DNA from: Formivibrio sp.
GTDB taxonomy: Bacteria; Pseudomonadota; Gammaproteobacteria; Burkholderiales; Chitinibacteraceae
Length of the DNA stretch: 47,884 bases
NCBI GenBank assembly: GCA_031291275.1
Contig: JARLJJ010000649.1
Span: 1-47,884 of the forward strand
Reading direction: 5' to 3'
The notes under the pieces were generated by a model that was given only the letters and a program-made list of their open reading frames with translations, was not told the origin of the DNA and made no database searches. The position numbers were made by a program, and so were the translations under genes. Below, in pieces: positions 1 to 8,933 of the stretch. Each line of letters begins with the position of its first letter. The stretch's first letter is position 1.

Positions 1-1
1 C

Positions 2-79
2 CGGTTGGAGAACGGCCGGATTGAGGAAACGCGCATCTTGATGGATATGTTTGGTTTGATGCGGCAGATCGGGGCCTAA
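2..79 (+). CDS. SnoaL-like ester cyclase, C-terminal end only
   Basis: Only the last 25 codons are inside the window, ending in TAA at 77-79. The peptide reads ENGRIEETRILMDMFGLMRQ and then IGA. This resembles the C-terminal strand and helix of SnoaL-like polyketide/ester cyclases (a D/N-G-x-I-x-E stretch followed by D-x-x-G-L-x-x-Q-L/I-G). These are small cone-shaped proteins with varied and often unknown substrates. It is probably the resident gene flanking the integrated element that follows. The family call rests on one short motif. Confidence 0.5.
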   Translation, partial: RLENGRIEETRILMDMFGLMRQIGA

Positions 80-121
80 GTTAGCCTCTTCCGGCTATTG
101 CAGTGTAAGCCCGGTGTAGTC

Positions 122-140
122 TGGCGGAGAGGGTGTCCGC
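122..140. other. candidate attachment-site remnant with small inverted repeat
   Basis: Between the ester cyclase stop and the integrase lies TGGCGGAGAGG (122-132). Its reverse complement, CCTCTCCGCCA, looks like the 3' end of a serine-type tRNA with CCA, a common target of P4-type integrases. The rest of a tRNA is not present. The segment also forms an inverted repeat, GCGGA (124-128) and TCCGC (136-140). It could be an att core or only a weak hairpin. I did not see a second copy in the window, but no exhaustive search was possible. Confidence 0.25.
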
Positions 141-312
141 TTCCGTCGAACTCTCACGTATTCACTGGTGTTCACAAACATAGCGAATATTATCAGAAAC
201 CCTCAAGATATCATCAAACCGTGTTCGTATGACTACATAGGTGTTCGGCAACAATGGATGGTGCAAAGGATGGTTTAATGTTGTAAGATCAATCACTGTA
301 ATGGAGGTAATC

Positions 313-1553
313 TTGGCGAGACAAGAAAAACGCCTGTCTGCCTTGGCTGTCACCAAGGTCACGAAGCCGGGCATGTATGCTGATGGCCTTGGGCTCTATC
401 TTCGCGTTGGGCCAACCGGAGCCAAGTCCTGGTTTTTCGCTACCGTGTAGGTAATGCCCGTCGAGACATGGGGCTTGGTCCTTTACACACCGTCACTTTG
501 GCCGATGCTCGCGTCAAGGCAGCCGAGTGCCGAAAGCAGCGTCTCGACAATAGCGATCCACTGCAAGTTCGCGACGCAGCTCTTCTGGCGGCAAAGCTCG
601 AAGACGCCAAGGTCATGACATTCCAAAACTGCTCGGAAGCTTACATCTCAGCCCATGCTTCCGGTTGGCGAAATGCTAAGCATGCCGATCAATGGCGAAA
701 CACGTTGTCGACCTATGCCTACCCCATTTTCGTTGATCTTCCCGTACAAACCATCGATACTGGTTTGGTCATGAAGGTGTTGGAACCGATCTGGGCGACA
801 AAAACTGAGACGGCCAGCCGGCTAAGAGGGCGCATTGAGTGCGTCCTAGATTGGGCGACTGTTCGAGAATTCCGTCGCGGAGAAAACCCTGCAAGGTGGC
901 GAGGCCATCTTGATAACCTCTTACCGAAGCGGCAGAAGGTCCAAAAGGTTGAGCATCACAACGCCCTTCCCTACGAAGAAATCGGTGACTTCATGACAAC
1001 GTTGCGGGCTCAGGAAGGCGTCGCCGCTCGGGCGTTTGAATTCCTCATTCTTACGGCCACAAGAACCAGCGAAACCATTGGGGCGACTTGGAGTGAGGTT
1101 GACTTTGATGCCAAGGTTTGGACCATTCCAGCATCTCGGATTAAGGCTGGAAAGGAGCATCGTGTGCCATTATCGCCGGCAGCTATTGCGATTTTGGAGA
1201 CTATGAAAAATGACGACTCCGAGGATCACGTCTTCCCTGGTGGACGAGGTTGCGCCGGCTTGTCGAACATGGCGATGCTCAAGCTGCTGGAACGGATAAG
1301 TAGAAACGACCTGACTGTGCATGGTTTCCGTTCGACGTTTCGAGATTGGGTATCAGAACGGACCAGCTTTCCTCGCGAAGTTGCCGAAATGGCTCTCGCT
1401 CACTCTATTGGTGATAAGGTAGAAGCTGCTTATCGACGAGGAGATCTGTTCAAGAAACGCCGAAAGCTGATGGAAGCTTGGTGTGCTTATTGCGGCACCG
1501 CACAACTTCAATCCGGAAAACCAACCTCAATACATGGAAACAAATTAAGATGA
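313..1553 (+). pseudogene. P4-type tyrosine integrase, frameshifted near the N-terminus
   Basis: A site-specific recombinase that would integrate and excise the element. A TTG start at 313 is preceded by GGAGG. The first part carries the DUF4102-type N-terminal motif (DGLGLYLRV, then GAKSWFF) and stops at 448-450. The reading continues in the -1 frame (RYRVGNARRDMGLG...) to 1553. The break lies in the T-run near 433-437. Joined, the protein would be about 413 residues, normal for the family. The C-terminal catalytic residues all seem present: R in TATRTSETIG, HGFRSTFRDW (H-x-x-R), LAHSIG, and the nucleophile Y in VEAAYRR. The cause may be a real one-base indel, a sequencing error in the T-run, or -1 slippage. 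An internal ATG at 468 would give a 361-residue protein lacking the arm-binding domain. Confidence 0.85.
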
Positions 1554-2425
1554 TATCATTGAGCGCGATTCCAAAATTTGTAACGGTTCAATTGTCGAAT
1601 AAACAGTGGGAAGCGCTTGCACACGTAATTGATAGGGATAACAAAGCGTTAATTGATGATACAAAAACAAGAGTCAAGTTCGACACAGTTATAAATGTCT
1701 ATCTCTGGAGTACCTTCAATGATCGGCAGGGTGTGCAACCTGCCGAATTGAAAAAACCGTTTAAAAAATTGAAAAAGTTATCCAGCAATTTAATCTCTTT
1801 TTTTGAAGATTATTGTTTCGATACTTCAATACAATACTCTGATCAATTATGTATTGATATTATGAAGCACCGAGAGGTCCGTTCAAAGCAGCAGTTTGAA
1901 CGTCCATTGATTGAAGACAACTTGATAATTAAAAAAAACGATTTAGATTTTAATAATGCCTACAGAAACAACTTGATTCGGCGTCTGATCGGCGACCTGG
2001 TCCACGTCGCCTGTTTGGATAGCCATATTAAATTTATTAACACGGAGACGCTTCTGAGAAGCATTCATGATCTAAATGAAGCTTCTAAAGCAGTGTTGAA
2101 AACCTTACCGTCTGGCCGAGGTAATCACGGAGACCCATATTTGAAAAGGTTAATCAATGACGCCCAGGGCATTTACTGTGACGCAAGTGAAAAAAAGTTT
2201 TATACAGAGAAGGCCATCAGCTTCATGAGCCTCTTCATTGAATACGTCACTAAGTTCACACGCCGCTATATCGGTGAAGATCACGCCGCTTCACTGGAAA
2301 AATTCACCCAAAATGGCAACTTAACTGAGTGGATAAGGAGAGCTCGGAAAAATACAATCAAAGAGGAAAAAGAGTGGAAGGACAAGCTTTCGAAAAGGCT
2401 GCCACAGCCTCCCAATTCGGGTTGA
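1550..2425 (+). CDS. unknown protein translationally coupled to the integrase
   Basis: A 291-residue protein that I do not recognise. The ATG at 1550 overlaps the integrase TGA (ATGA, 1550-1553), so it is probably translated by coupling. The sequence is rich in Lys, Asn, Ile and Asp, predicted mostly helical, with no signal peptide or membrane segment. The C-terminus is very basic (KNTIKEEKEWKDKLSKRL). The gene is visibly more AT-rich than the integrase, with long A and T runs, which suggests a different origin. Position suggests cargo or an accessory of the island. No catalytic motif stands out. Confidence 0.7.
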   Translation: MISLSAIPKFVTVQLSNKQWEALAHVIDRDNKALIDDTKTRVKFDTVINVYLWSTFNDRQGVQPAELKKPFKKLKKLSSNLISFFEDYCFDTSIQYSDQLCIDIMKHREVRSKQQFERPLIEDNLIIKKNDLDFNNAYRNNLIRRLIGDLVHVACLDSHIKFINTETLLRSIHDLNEASKAVLKTLPSGRGNHGDPYLKRLINDAQGIYCDASEKKFYTEKAISFMSLFIEYVTKFTRRYIGEDHAASLEKFTQNGNLTEWIRRARKNTIKEEKEWKDKLSKRLPQPPNSG

Positions 2426-3080
2426 CGCTAGGTTTATGATGGCAAGTTACTTTGTGTCATTATTTTTTAACAAATCACAATGACATTTAAATTTTTGAGT
2501 TTTCTAGAGAAGTGCTCGGCGAAATTTTATTCGCGGCGAAATCAATTTCTGAATTTTAGAATATTTTGTCGGTCTGACGCTAGCCTTAGGCCTGCAGGCT
2601 GCCAAAGTCTTATTTAAGTCATCACTATTGTACGCGCGGTCTATGAGAAGTGTTTGGCCGGCGCCGACGCTGCGCAGTATGTCTTCGGCTTTGTGGCTGT
2701 GGCGATCCTAGCACTCAATCAGGTTAAGGGTGAACGAGGCGCTATTAATATCCTTCACGGCATAAATTTTGGTAGTCGGGCCGCCGCGCGAACGCCTTAT
2801 AGATCGGCTCGCACAGAAGATCGGCTACTAAAAAATCCAAAATCTCACGGTGATGAGTTGTCGGAAACCATCTCAGCGTTACGAATTGCAACCTCAGATC
2901 GCAGAATATCGAAAATGAACTACCCAAAAGCAACAATGATGAAAACTCGAAACCCTCATTGAAAAGTCTGAGTCCGTCAATTTGGCGAAAGAGAACTCGG
3001 TTCTTATTTTGTTCTTCAATATACTGTTGTGAACACATGCGGCAAAGCCGGGATCGTCAATCTCGACGAAAGGACAAAAA
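2426..3080. other. intergenic stretch containing the IS scar
   Basis: Apart from the transposase remnant at 2504-2815 I see no supported gene. The 2440-2560 part is very AT-rich. The reverse-strand sequence above 2815 does not continue as transposase. The last bases before 3081 carry AAAGGA, the ribosome binding site of the next gene. Confidence 0.5.
2504..2815 (-). pseudogene. decayed IS5-family transposase fragment
   Basis: On the minus strand one frame reads RRSRGGPTTKIYAV, then after an in-frame TAG (2708-2710) GAGQTLLIDRAYNSDDL, and ends at a TAG at 2504-2506. The first part matches the R-S-R-G-G-x-T-T-K-I-H-A stretch of IS5-family DDE transposases. The second matches the region around the second catalytic aspartate (L-L-A-D-R-A-Y-D-S-D). 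The N-terminus, the final glutamate region and terminal repeats are not seen. It is a non-functional insertion-sequence scar. Confidence 0.7.
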
Positions 3081-3275
3081 ATGCGTTCACCATACGACCT
3101 CGGCCTAACGAGAGCGGCATATTCCGTAAAAGCAACGGAATCGCTCTTATCCGTTAGCCATACGACAATCTACGAACTCATCAAACAAGGAAAATTAAAG
3201 GCAAGAAAACTCAATTCAAAAACCCTCATTTTGGCCGCTGATATCGCGGACTTTCTCTCTCAACTTGACGCATAA
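3081..3275 (+). CDS. AlpA/excisionase-like helix-turn-helix protein
   Basis: A 64-residue DNA-binding protein of the MerR-like HTH_17/excisionase type. The core reads SVKATESLLSVSHTTIYELI followed by KQGKLKARKL and ends with ADIADFL. This is the usual arrangement: HTH, a G-K-L wing, then a short helix. Such proteins bind att or promoter DNA and control integrase or excision in P4-like islands. AAAGGA lies eight bases before the ATG. The replication ATPase starts 12 bases downstream, so the two are probably one operon. Confidence 0.8.
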   Translation: MRSPYDLGLTRAAYSVKATESLLSVSHTTIYELIKQGKLKARKLNSKTLILAADIADFLSQLDA

Positions 3276-3287
3276 GGATTTTTACAC

Positions 3288-5555
3288 ATGTATTATTCCA
3301 ACGGCTCCCGTTGCCTTTCATCGAAGGGCTTGGTAAACCTCGCCGCGTTCATTAACTTGGACACAGCGTTAGATCTGAAACTACTGAAAATCGTGCCTGA
3401 TCAAGTTCTATCGTATGGCGCAATGCAGGATGCCTACACGATTGGCCCTATTCATATAATGCGAAATTGGCAAGATGCAGTTCTCTACAGCTGCCAGTCT
3501 TCAGCACCAGGTTTGTGGACGGATAGCTACTTCAAGAGAGGGGGAGACGACATCGTTTCGTTAATGCTCCATCTTAAGAGGTGTCTATTGTTAAAAGGAA
3601 CGAATCCATCAAATGATCGGCACCTTGAATTTTTAAAAGAGGTGGCAGTTCAATTCCAGCCTGAAGCAACAGAGCAGACTATTATTGAGGATCTTGCCAA
3701 GCGCCTTGGGATCGATGTGCATCAACCAATCATCCGGCAGCCGGCAAAGTTTCGCGGTTGGTCTCAAGTTGCTTGGGTATCACAATCTAGCCCTCAATTT
3801 GGCACCCATCCCGAAAAGGACAGCGTTCGCAGATGGCCCAAATACCGCCCAGATTGCGTTCCATTCATCGGCCAACCAACTTATGCATTTGAAATTCGAG
3901 ATGCTAGCGGATTTTTGCAACAGGTTATCGGCTATTGGCCTACGGCGTTGGGAGTTCCCCTGCTGCTGTCCTTCACCCCTTGGTATAAAGACCTTGATCC
4001 TCTTCACCAGCGATGGAAGTTCGGGCAATCTGCCCTTCGGACTTGTCCCTATGGGTTATCGACTGCTTTCGAAAACAAGGACGCTACAGTCGTTATTGAT
4101 GATGACCTCCTCACAGTCGATCGCGAAAACCCTCGCCTATTTAAACATCACGGTGCGGGGATACCTATAGTTTTTGTTGCTTGGCCTAGAGGTTTGCACC
4201 AAGCTACGCCAGCAGGCACTGACTGGTCCTGCCTGAGAGGCCGGAAAGTTATAGTGGCCGTTAGCAACGATCGTGAGTCCTTTTCTCATGCCTTTGAACT
4301 AAGCGAGGAACTACGGAATGTGGGCGTTGAGAGCGTTGAATTTGTGCTGCCCAAAAATCTAATGGATGAAAACGATAAAATTACCGTCGATTATAAAGGG
4401 GGCGAGCTGAGGGGGTCTCGTAAAGACGCATCCGAACTTGCAGAGATCGCTAAGCAAAAATTTGGTATTTCTGCAAAAATTATGTCGAAAACAGCACTGT
4501 CCTCTAGCTGGAAAATTGGAGATCAGATTCCTGCGCTTATGATTGAGTCGATGATGCCTCCGTGGCTTTATCCGGCAACGATAAACCTCATATATGGCAA
4601 GGCGGGTGGTGGCAAATCTTGGTTTGCTCTCAAGACTATCCATTCGCTTGCGACAGGAACCAAATTTTTGGGGAGACTTGAACCAAAAGAACGCTTCCGT
4701 TGTCTTTACTTAGCAGGAGAAATGGTTTCGAAGATATGTCGAAGAATGGACATGATCCAGGCAAGCATTTCGAATTGCAAAAGAATCGAAAATATCGAAA
4801 TCTATCCACGGCCGGGCAACGCCGTTGGAAAAATGAACCTTGAGCTTGCGGAAACTTGGGAAATATTGCGTGAGTACACTGACAATGCAGACATAATCGT
4901 GGTCGACCCTTTGACAAAATTCACTGTCGGACACAATAGCGCAGTTAGCTGGTCGCTTGTTTCTACCCAGCTGCGTAAATTAACTGAAAAAGGCAAAACT
5001 ATCATTATATTGCACCACGAAGGTAAGGACGGCAAGCAGCGTGGCACCACGGAATTGGACGATGAAATCGATACAAAGATTCATCTACAAAGCTTGCCTC
5101 GAATCGAAAACGGTGTCCTTGTAACATTCGAAAAGCACCGCGATGATGAAACCCTCGGAAAGGCTTTAAAGCCTTTTGAGCTCCGATGGGATAAAGGCCC
5201 AAACGGCCTACTGCGATGGGAGGCTATCGATGCTGAGGCGTCCGAAACAAAGACCTGGGTGCCGCTACCGGAGATGAGTAACGACACTATTCGTTCTGTT
5301 AACGAATCTTTCATTCAGGCCACCTTCGGTGGGCGAGAGGCAGACATAATCCGTTGCCTGACTATGGCTGTACTGAAGGGCAAGCCAGGACTCCTGCGGC
5401 AGGAAATTGATGACCAGATCGGTGCCTCTGGCTCTACCACGCGTTCTGTAATCACTGATTTGGTTACTAAAGGCAGCGTTGTGGTCGAAGGCAAGGGCAA
5501 AGCGACAAGGTATGCCCTTTCTGACGAGTTGAAGAAATCAATCATCCACGAGTAA
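3288..5555 (+). CDS. RepA/AAA_25-type replicative ATPase of the island
   Basis: A 755-residue multidomain protein. A RecA-like ATPase domain lies at about residues 410-640, with Walker A GKAGGGKS at 437-444, Walker B IIVVDPLT near 535-542, and a downstream LHHEGKDG loop. This is the AAA_25 pattern of hexameric helicases such as RepA on plasmids and islands. The part before it contains a possible TOPRIM-like strand-loop (RGRKVIVAVSNDRES), so a primase role is possible but unproved. The C-terminus (LLRQEIDDQIGASGSTTRSV) looks like a winged helix. It sits directly behind an AlpA-like gene, as in P4-like elements, and probably supports replication of the excised element. A terminator hairpin follows. 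Confidence 0.75.
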   Translation: MYYSNGSRCLSSKGLVNLAAFINLDTALDLKLLKIVPDQVLSYGAMQDAYTIGPIHIMRNWQDAVLYSCQSSAPGLWTDSYFKRGGDDIVSLMLHLKRCLLLKGTNPSNDRHLEFLKEVAVQFQPEATEQTIIEDLAKRLGIDVHQPIIRQPAKFRGWSQVAWVSQSSPQFGTHPEKDSVRRWPKYRPDCVPFIGQPTYAFEIRDASGFLQQVIGYWPTALGVPLLLSFTPWYKDLDPLHQRWKFGQSALRTCPYGLSTAFENKDATVVIDDDLLTVDRENPRLFKHHGAGIPIVFVAWPRGLHQATPAGTDWSCLRGRKVIVAVSNDRESFSHAFELSEELRNVGVESVEFVLPKNLMDENDKITVDYKGGELRGSRKDASELAEIAKQKFGISAKIMSKTALSSSWKIGDQIPALMIESMMPPWLYPATINLIYGKAGGGKSWFALKTIHSLATGTKFLGRLEPKERFRCLYLAGEMVSKICRRMDMIQASISNCKRIENIEIYPRPGNAVGKMNLELAETWEILREYTDNADIIVVDPLTKFTVGHNSAVSWSLVSTQLRKLTEKGKTIIILHHEGKDGKQRGTTELDDEIDTKIHLQSLPRIENGVLVTFEKHRDDETLGKALKPFELRWDKGPNGLLRWEAIDAEASETKTWVPLPEMSNDTIRSVNESFIQATFGGREADIIRCLTMAVLKGKPGLLRQEIDDQIGASGSTTRSVITDLVTKGSVVVEGKGKATRYALSDELKKSIIHE

Positions 5556-5569
5556 TTCGCCATCTGATG

Positions 5570-5597
5570 GGTGCAGCGGTCGTTAGATCGCTGCACC
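5570..5597 (+). terminator. rho-independent-like terminator after the RepA gene
   Basis: A perfect 9-bp stem, GGTGCAGCG (5570-5578) and CGCTGCACC (5589-5597), with a 10-nt loop lies 14 bases after the stop codon and is followed by TTCTATG. The T-tract is weak, so it may also act as a 3' stabilising hairpin. Confidence 0.6.
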
Positions 5598-6144
5598 TTC
5601 TATGTCTTGTGTGAAGTTATAAACTTGCCAGGACGGCTAATCACGTGTGTCCCATCAAATCATCGGGGTGTTTTGCTTTTACTTATACACCCAGAAAATT
5701 TGTTAATTTTGGTTGTGGCAAGTGATACATAATACCGCATTTAACCCGATCTGTTAGGATTAAGCTCATAGAGACGCCCTTTTATCCGGAACTACTCATA
5801 ATTTTTGAACTGTTGGTTTGTTGATTGAACGAAACCGGTTCGCGGTAAGAATCGTTATTTGACGTTGAAGGCAGGAGACAAGGCGCAAGTGGAGGACTGG
5901 TTTGGCAAGAGTTTCGCGATTGACGAATCTTTAGGTGTTGATTCCAAGCAAATGTGCCCACTGCTTCCGAGTTGATGGTCCCATCCATTCCGAGATATTG
6001 TTGCCCAGGGATTCTGGGATATTGTTATCCGGGTTAAAACAAAGCCTATAGCTAGTCACTTTGGAAAATACGGGCTTGAAAACCTCCCCCCATAGGTTAC
6101 CCTCAGAATAGAAAGCCTTAACTATCTGAGAGAACACCAAACCA
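5598..6144. other. long intergenic region before hsdM, with an imperfect tandem repeat
   Basis: No supported gene. The first 200 bases are AT-rich. At 5987-6010 and 6011-6034 there are two adjacent copies of a 24-base unit matching at 18 of 24 positions (shared core GATATTGTT). They lie about 110-160 bases upstream of the hsdM start and are placed to be regulatory. This stretch should also hold the hsdM promoter and perhaps the right end of the first element, but I cannot define either. Confidence 0.4.
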
Positions 6145-7746
6145 ATGGCGCGCGGCAGGAAATCCTCCACCACCGAAACCACCCAACCAACCGCCAAAAC
6201 AGCCCCCGAAAGCCAGCTAACCCTGGAGCGGGAACTGTTCGCCTCGGCTGACAAGCTCCGCAAAAACCTCGAACCATCCGACTATAAGCACGTCGTCCTG
6301 GGCCTTATCTTCCTACGCCATATCTCCCTGGCGTTTGAGGCCCGGTATGACGCCCTGATGGCGACAGACCCCGCCGGGGCTGAAGACCGGGACGAATATA
6401 TCGGTGAAAACATCTTCTGGGTGCCCAAAATGGCCCGCTGGTCCCACCTGGAGGCCAATGCCCCCCAACCCACCATCGGCAAACTTATTGATGAAGCCAT
6501 GGCAGCCATTGAGGCCGACAACCCCACCCTGAAAGGCGTTCTGCCCAAGGATTATAACCGCCCGGCGCTGGATAAGGTCATGCTGGGCGAACTCATCAAC
6601 CTTATCTCCGGCATTGCGCTGGGCACCGAAGGTGCCAAGGCCAGAGACCTGCTGGGCCGGGTGTACGAATATTTCTTGGGCGGCTTTGCCGGGTCTGAAG
6701 GCAAGCGCGGTGGCGAATTCTACACCCCCCGCTCGGTGGTGCAGGTGCTGGTGGAAATGCTGGAACCGTTCCCGGACCCTGCCAAGGGCATCGAAGGCCG
6801 GGTGTACGACCCCTGCTGCGGTTCCGGCGGCATGTTCGTGCAGGCCGAACGCTTCCTCGAAGCCCATGGCGGCCGCATTGGCCAGTTGGCGCTGTATGGC
6901 CAGGAGAGCAACTACACCACCTGGCGCCTTGCTAAAATGAACCTCGCCGTGCGCGGGATCGATGCCAGCGGCATTGCCTGGAACAACGAGGGCAGCTTCC
7001 ACAAGGACGAATGGCGCGACAAGAAATTCGACTTCATTCTCGCCAACCCGCCTTTCAACATCTCAGACTGGGGCGGCGAACGCCTGCGCGAAGATGTGCG
7101 CTGGCAATATGGCGCACCACCGGTTGGCAACGCCAACTATGCGTGGCTGCAACATATTCTCCACCACCTTGCCCCCAACGGCACGGCCGGCGTGGTGCTG
7201 GCCAATGGCTCCATGTCCTCAGCCCAAAGCGGGGAGGATGTTATCCGCCGCGCCATGGTGCAGGCCGATGTGGTGGACTGCATGATCGCCCTGCCCGGCC
7301 AGCTTTTCTACTCCACGCAAATTCCGGCTTGCTTGTGGTTCCTCAGCCGCAACAAGAAAAACGGCCGCTTCCGGGACCGCCGGGGCGAGGTACTATTCAT
7401 CGATGCCCGCAAGCTCGGCACCCTGGTGGACCGCACCCGCAAGGAGTTTTCGGCCGCTGACATCGCCACCATCACCAAAACCTACCATGCCTGGCGGGGC
7501 GAGGCTGAAGCCGGCGCTTACGCAGATGTGCCCGGCTTCTGCAAAGCGGCCAGTCTGGCTGAAATTGAAGGGCACGGCTTTGTCCTCACCCCCGGCCGTT
7601 ACGTGGGTGCCGCCGATATTGAAGATGACGAGACACCGTTTACGGAGCGCTTCGCCAAGCTGAACGCCACGCTGGAGGCGCAGTTCGCTCAAGCCGATGA
7701 GCTCACCGCCACCATTCGCGCCCGGCTGAAAACGGTGGTGGTTTGA
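6145..7746 (+). CDS. hsdM: type I restriction-modification system, methyltransferase subunit (HsdM)
   Basis: A 533-residue N6-adenine DNA methyltransferase subunit. The N-terminal HsdM_N helical domain ([20 protein letters not shown]) is followed by the SAM-binding motif [15 protein letters not shown] and the catalytic motif [14 protein letters not shown]. With HsdS it methylates host DNA; with HsdR it forms the restriction complex. The length is normal for the family. The start is the first ATG after a weak GAGAGAA. It is the first gene of the locus, 86 bases before the Fic gene. The second hsdM at 42656 is clearly a different type, so the two systems are not recent duplicates. Confidence 0.95.
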   Translation: MARGRKSSTTETTQPTAKTAPESQLTLERELFASADKLRKNLEPSDYKHVVLGLIFLRHISLAFEARYDALMATDPAGAEDRDEYIGENIFWVPKMARWSHLEANAPQPTIGKLIDEAMAAIEADNPTLKGVLPKDYNRPALDKVMLGELINLISGIALGTEGAKARDLLGRVYEYFLGGFAGSEGKRGGEFYTPRSVVQVLVEMLEPFPDPAKGIEGRVYDPCCGSGGMFVQAERFLEAHGGRIGQLALYGQESNYTTWRLAKMNLAVRGIDASGIAWNNEGSFHKDEWRDKKFDFILANPPFNISDWGGERLREDVRWQYGAPPVGNANYAWLQHILHHLAPNGTAGVVLANGSMSSAQSGEDVIRRAMVQADVVDCMIALPGQLFYSTQIPACLWFLSRNKKNGRFRDRRGEVLFIDARKLGTLVDRTRKEFSAADIATITKTYHAWRGEAEAGAYADVPGFCKAASLAEIEGHGFVLTPGRYVGAADIEDDETPFTERFAKLNATLEAQFAQADELTATIRARLKTVVV

Positions 7747-7832
7747 CCCATTGTCAACGAAACAGCGTTTTTGTGTACATATCAGCAAAACATGTTAACA
7801 AAATTCGATTTCTTTAACATATACTCCGAGTC

Positions 7833-8933
7833 ATGTTAAAACAGACATACATCATCCCCAACCTGCCCCCGGCCACCGACCTTGAAACCGTCCCGGTTCT
7901 CAAAGCGTTAGCTGCGGCCAACCGAGCGCTGGCCGAGCTGAAAGGCCGCGCCGCTACCATCCCTAACCAAGGCATTTTGATCGACACGCTCGCCCTCCAG
8001 GAAGCGAAAGCCTCGTCCGAAATTGAGAACATCGTCACCACACAGGATGAATTGTTCCAGGCTGATTTATTCCCCGAAGGTCCGCAATCCCCTGCCGCAA
8101 AGGAAGTGGCTTTATACCGCGATGCGCTGCGCCTGGGTTACGCCCGGCTGCATGAAACCGGCGGACTGATTACCAACAGCACGCTCATCGCCATGTTTCG
8201 CTTGCTCAAAAACCGTGAGGAAGGCTTTCGCACCACCCCGGGCACCGCTTTAAAAAACGAATCCAACGGCGACATTGTTTTTGTTCCACCACAAAATGGC
8301 CAAGAGATCGAGACACATATGTCCGCGCTTGAGCGCTTCGTGAATGACCCAGATGCCTGCTCCCTCGACCCGCTGATTAAAATGGCACTGATTCACCATC
8401 AGTTTGAGAGCATCCACCCTTTTTCAGATGGCAACGGCCGTATCGGCCGCATTCTAAACGTGTTGTATCTAACCCAAACTAACTTGCTGGACATTCCTAT
8501 TTTATACCTCTCCGGCCACATTACCCGCACTAAGTCAGAATATTACCGGTTGCTGCAAGCCGTACGAGATACCGGCGCCTGGGAGACTTGGGTGCTATAT
8601 ATGCTGGAAGCCGTCACTCGCACGGCCCATACAACATTAACGCTGGTTGAGGGCATTCGCAGCCAGATGGCGGATGTGAAGCAACGAATGCGCGCGGAGC
8701 TTCCAAAAATCTACAAACAGGAACTCCTTAATAATTTGTTCCGGCACCCCTACACGCGCATCGAATATGTCCAAGAGGATTTAAATTTACGATCTCGTCA
8801 GACAGCGGCAAAATATCTGGATACGCTGGCTGAGAACGGTTTTGTCGTAAAACATCAGGCGGGTCGCAATAATTATTACATCAACACGGCGTTGGTGCGG
8901 TTGTTCCTGGATATGCCGGAGAACGCTTCATGA
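7833..8933 (+). CDS. Fic family protein within the type I RM locus
   Basis: A 366-residue Fic-domain protein, expected to transfer AMP (or another nucleotide moiety) from ATP to a protein hydroxyl. The active-site motif HPFSDGNGRIGR is intact, with catalytic His. An N-terminal inhibitory motif of the (S/T)xxxE(G/N) kind is seen in ASSEIEN, so this is a self-inhibited class II-like Fic. An N-terminal Fic_N domain and a C-terminal winged-helix segment (RIEYVQEDLNLRSRQTAAKY) complete it. Its stop overlaps the hsdS start (ATGA, 8930-8933). Fic genes occur inside several type I RM operons, but their role there is not settled. Confidence 0.92.
   Translation: MLKQTYIIPNLPPATDLETVPVLKALAAANRALAELKGRAATIPNQGILIDTLALQEAKASSEIENIVTTQDELFQADLFPEGPQSPAAKEVALYRDALRLGYARLHETGGLITNSTLIAMFRLLKNREEGFRTTPGTALKNESNGDIVFVPPQNGQEIETHMSALERFVNDPDACSLDPLIKMALIHHQFESIHPFSDGNGRIGRILNVLYLTQTNLLDIPILYLSGHITRTKSEYYRLLQAVRDTGAWETWVLYMLEAVTRTAHTTLTLVEGIRSQMADVKQRMRAELPKIYKQELLNNLFRHPYTRIEYVQEDLNLRSRQTAAKYLDTLAENGFVVKHQAGRNNYYINTALVRLFLDMPENAS

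Noticed and set aside
2654-2962. A 102-codon plus-strand frame over the IS scar
   Set aside because: The minus strand shows the IS5 transposase motifs here; the plus frame has no family features.
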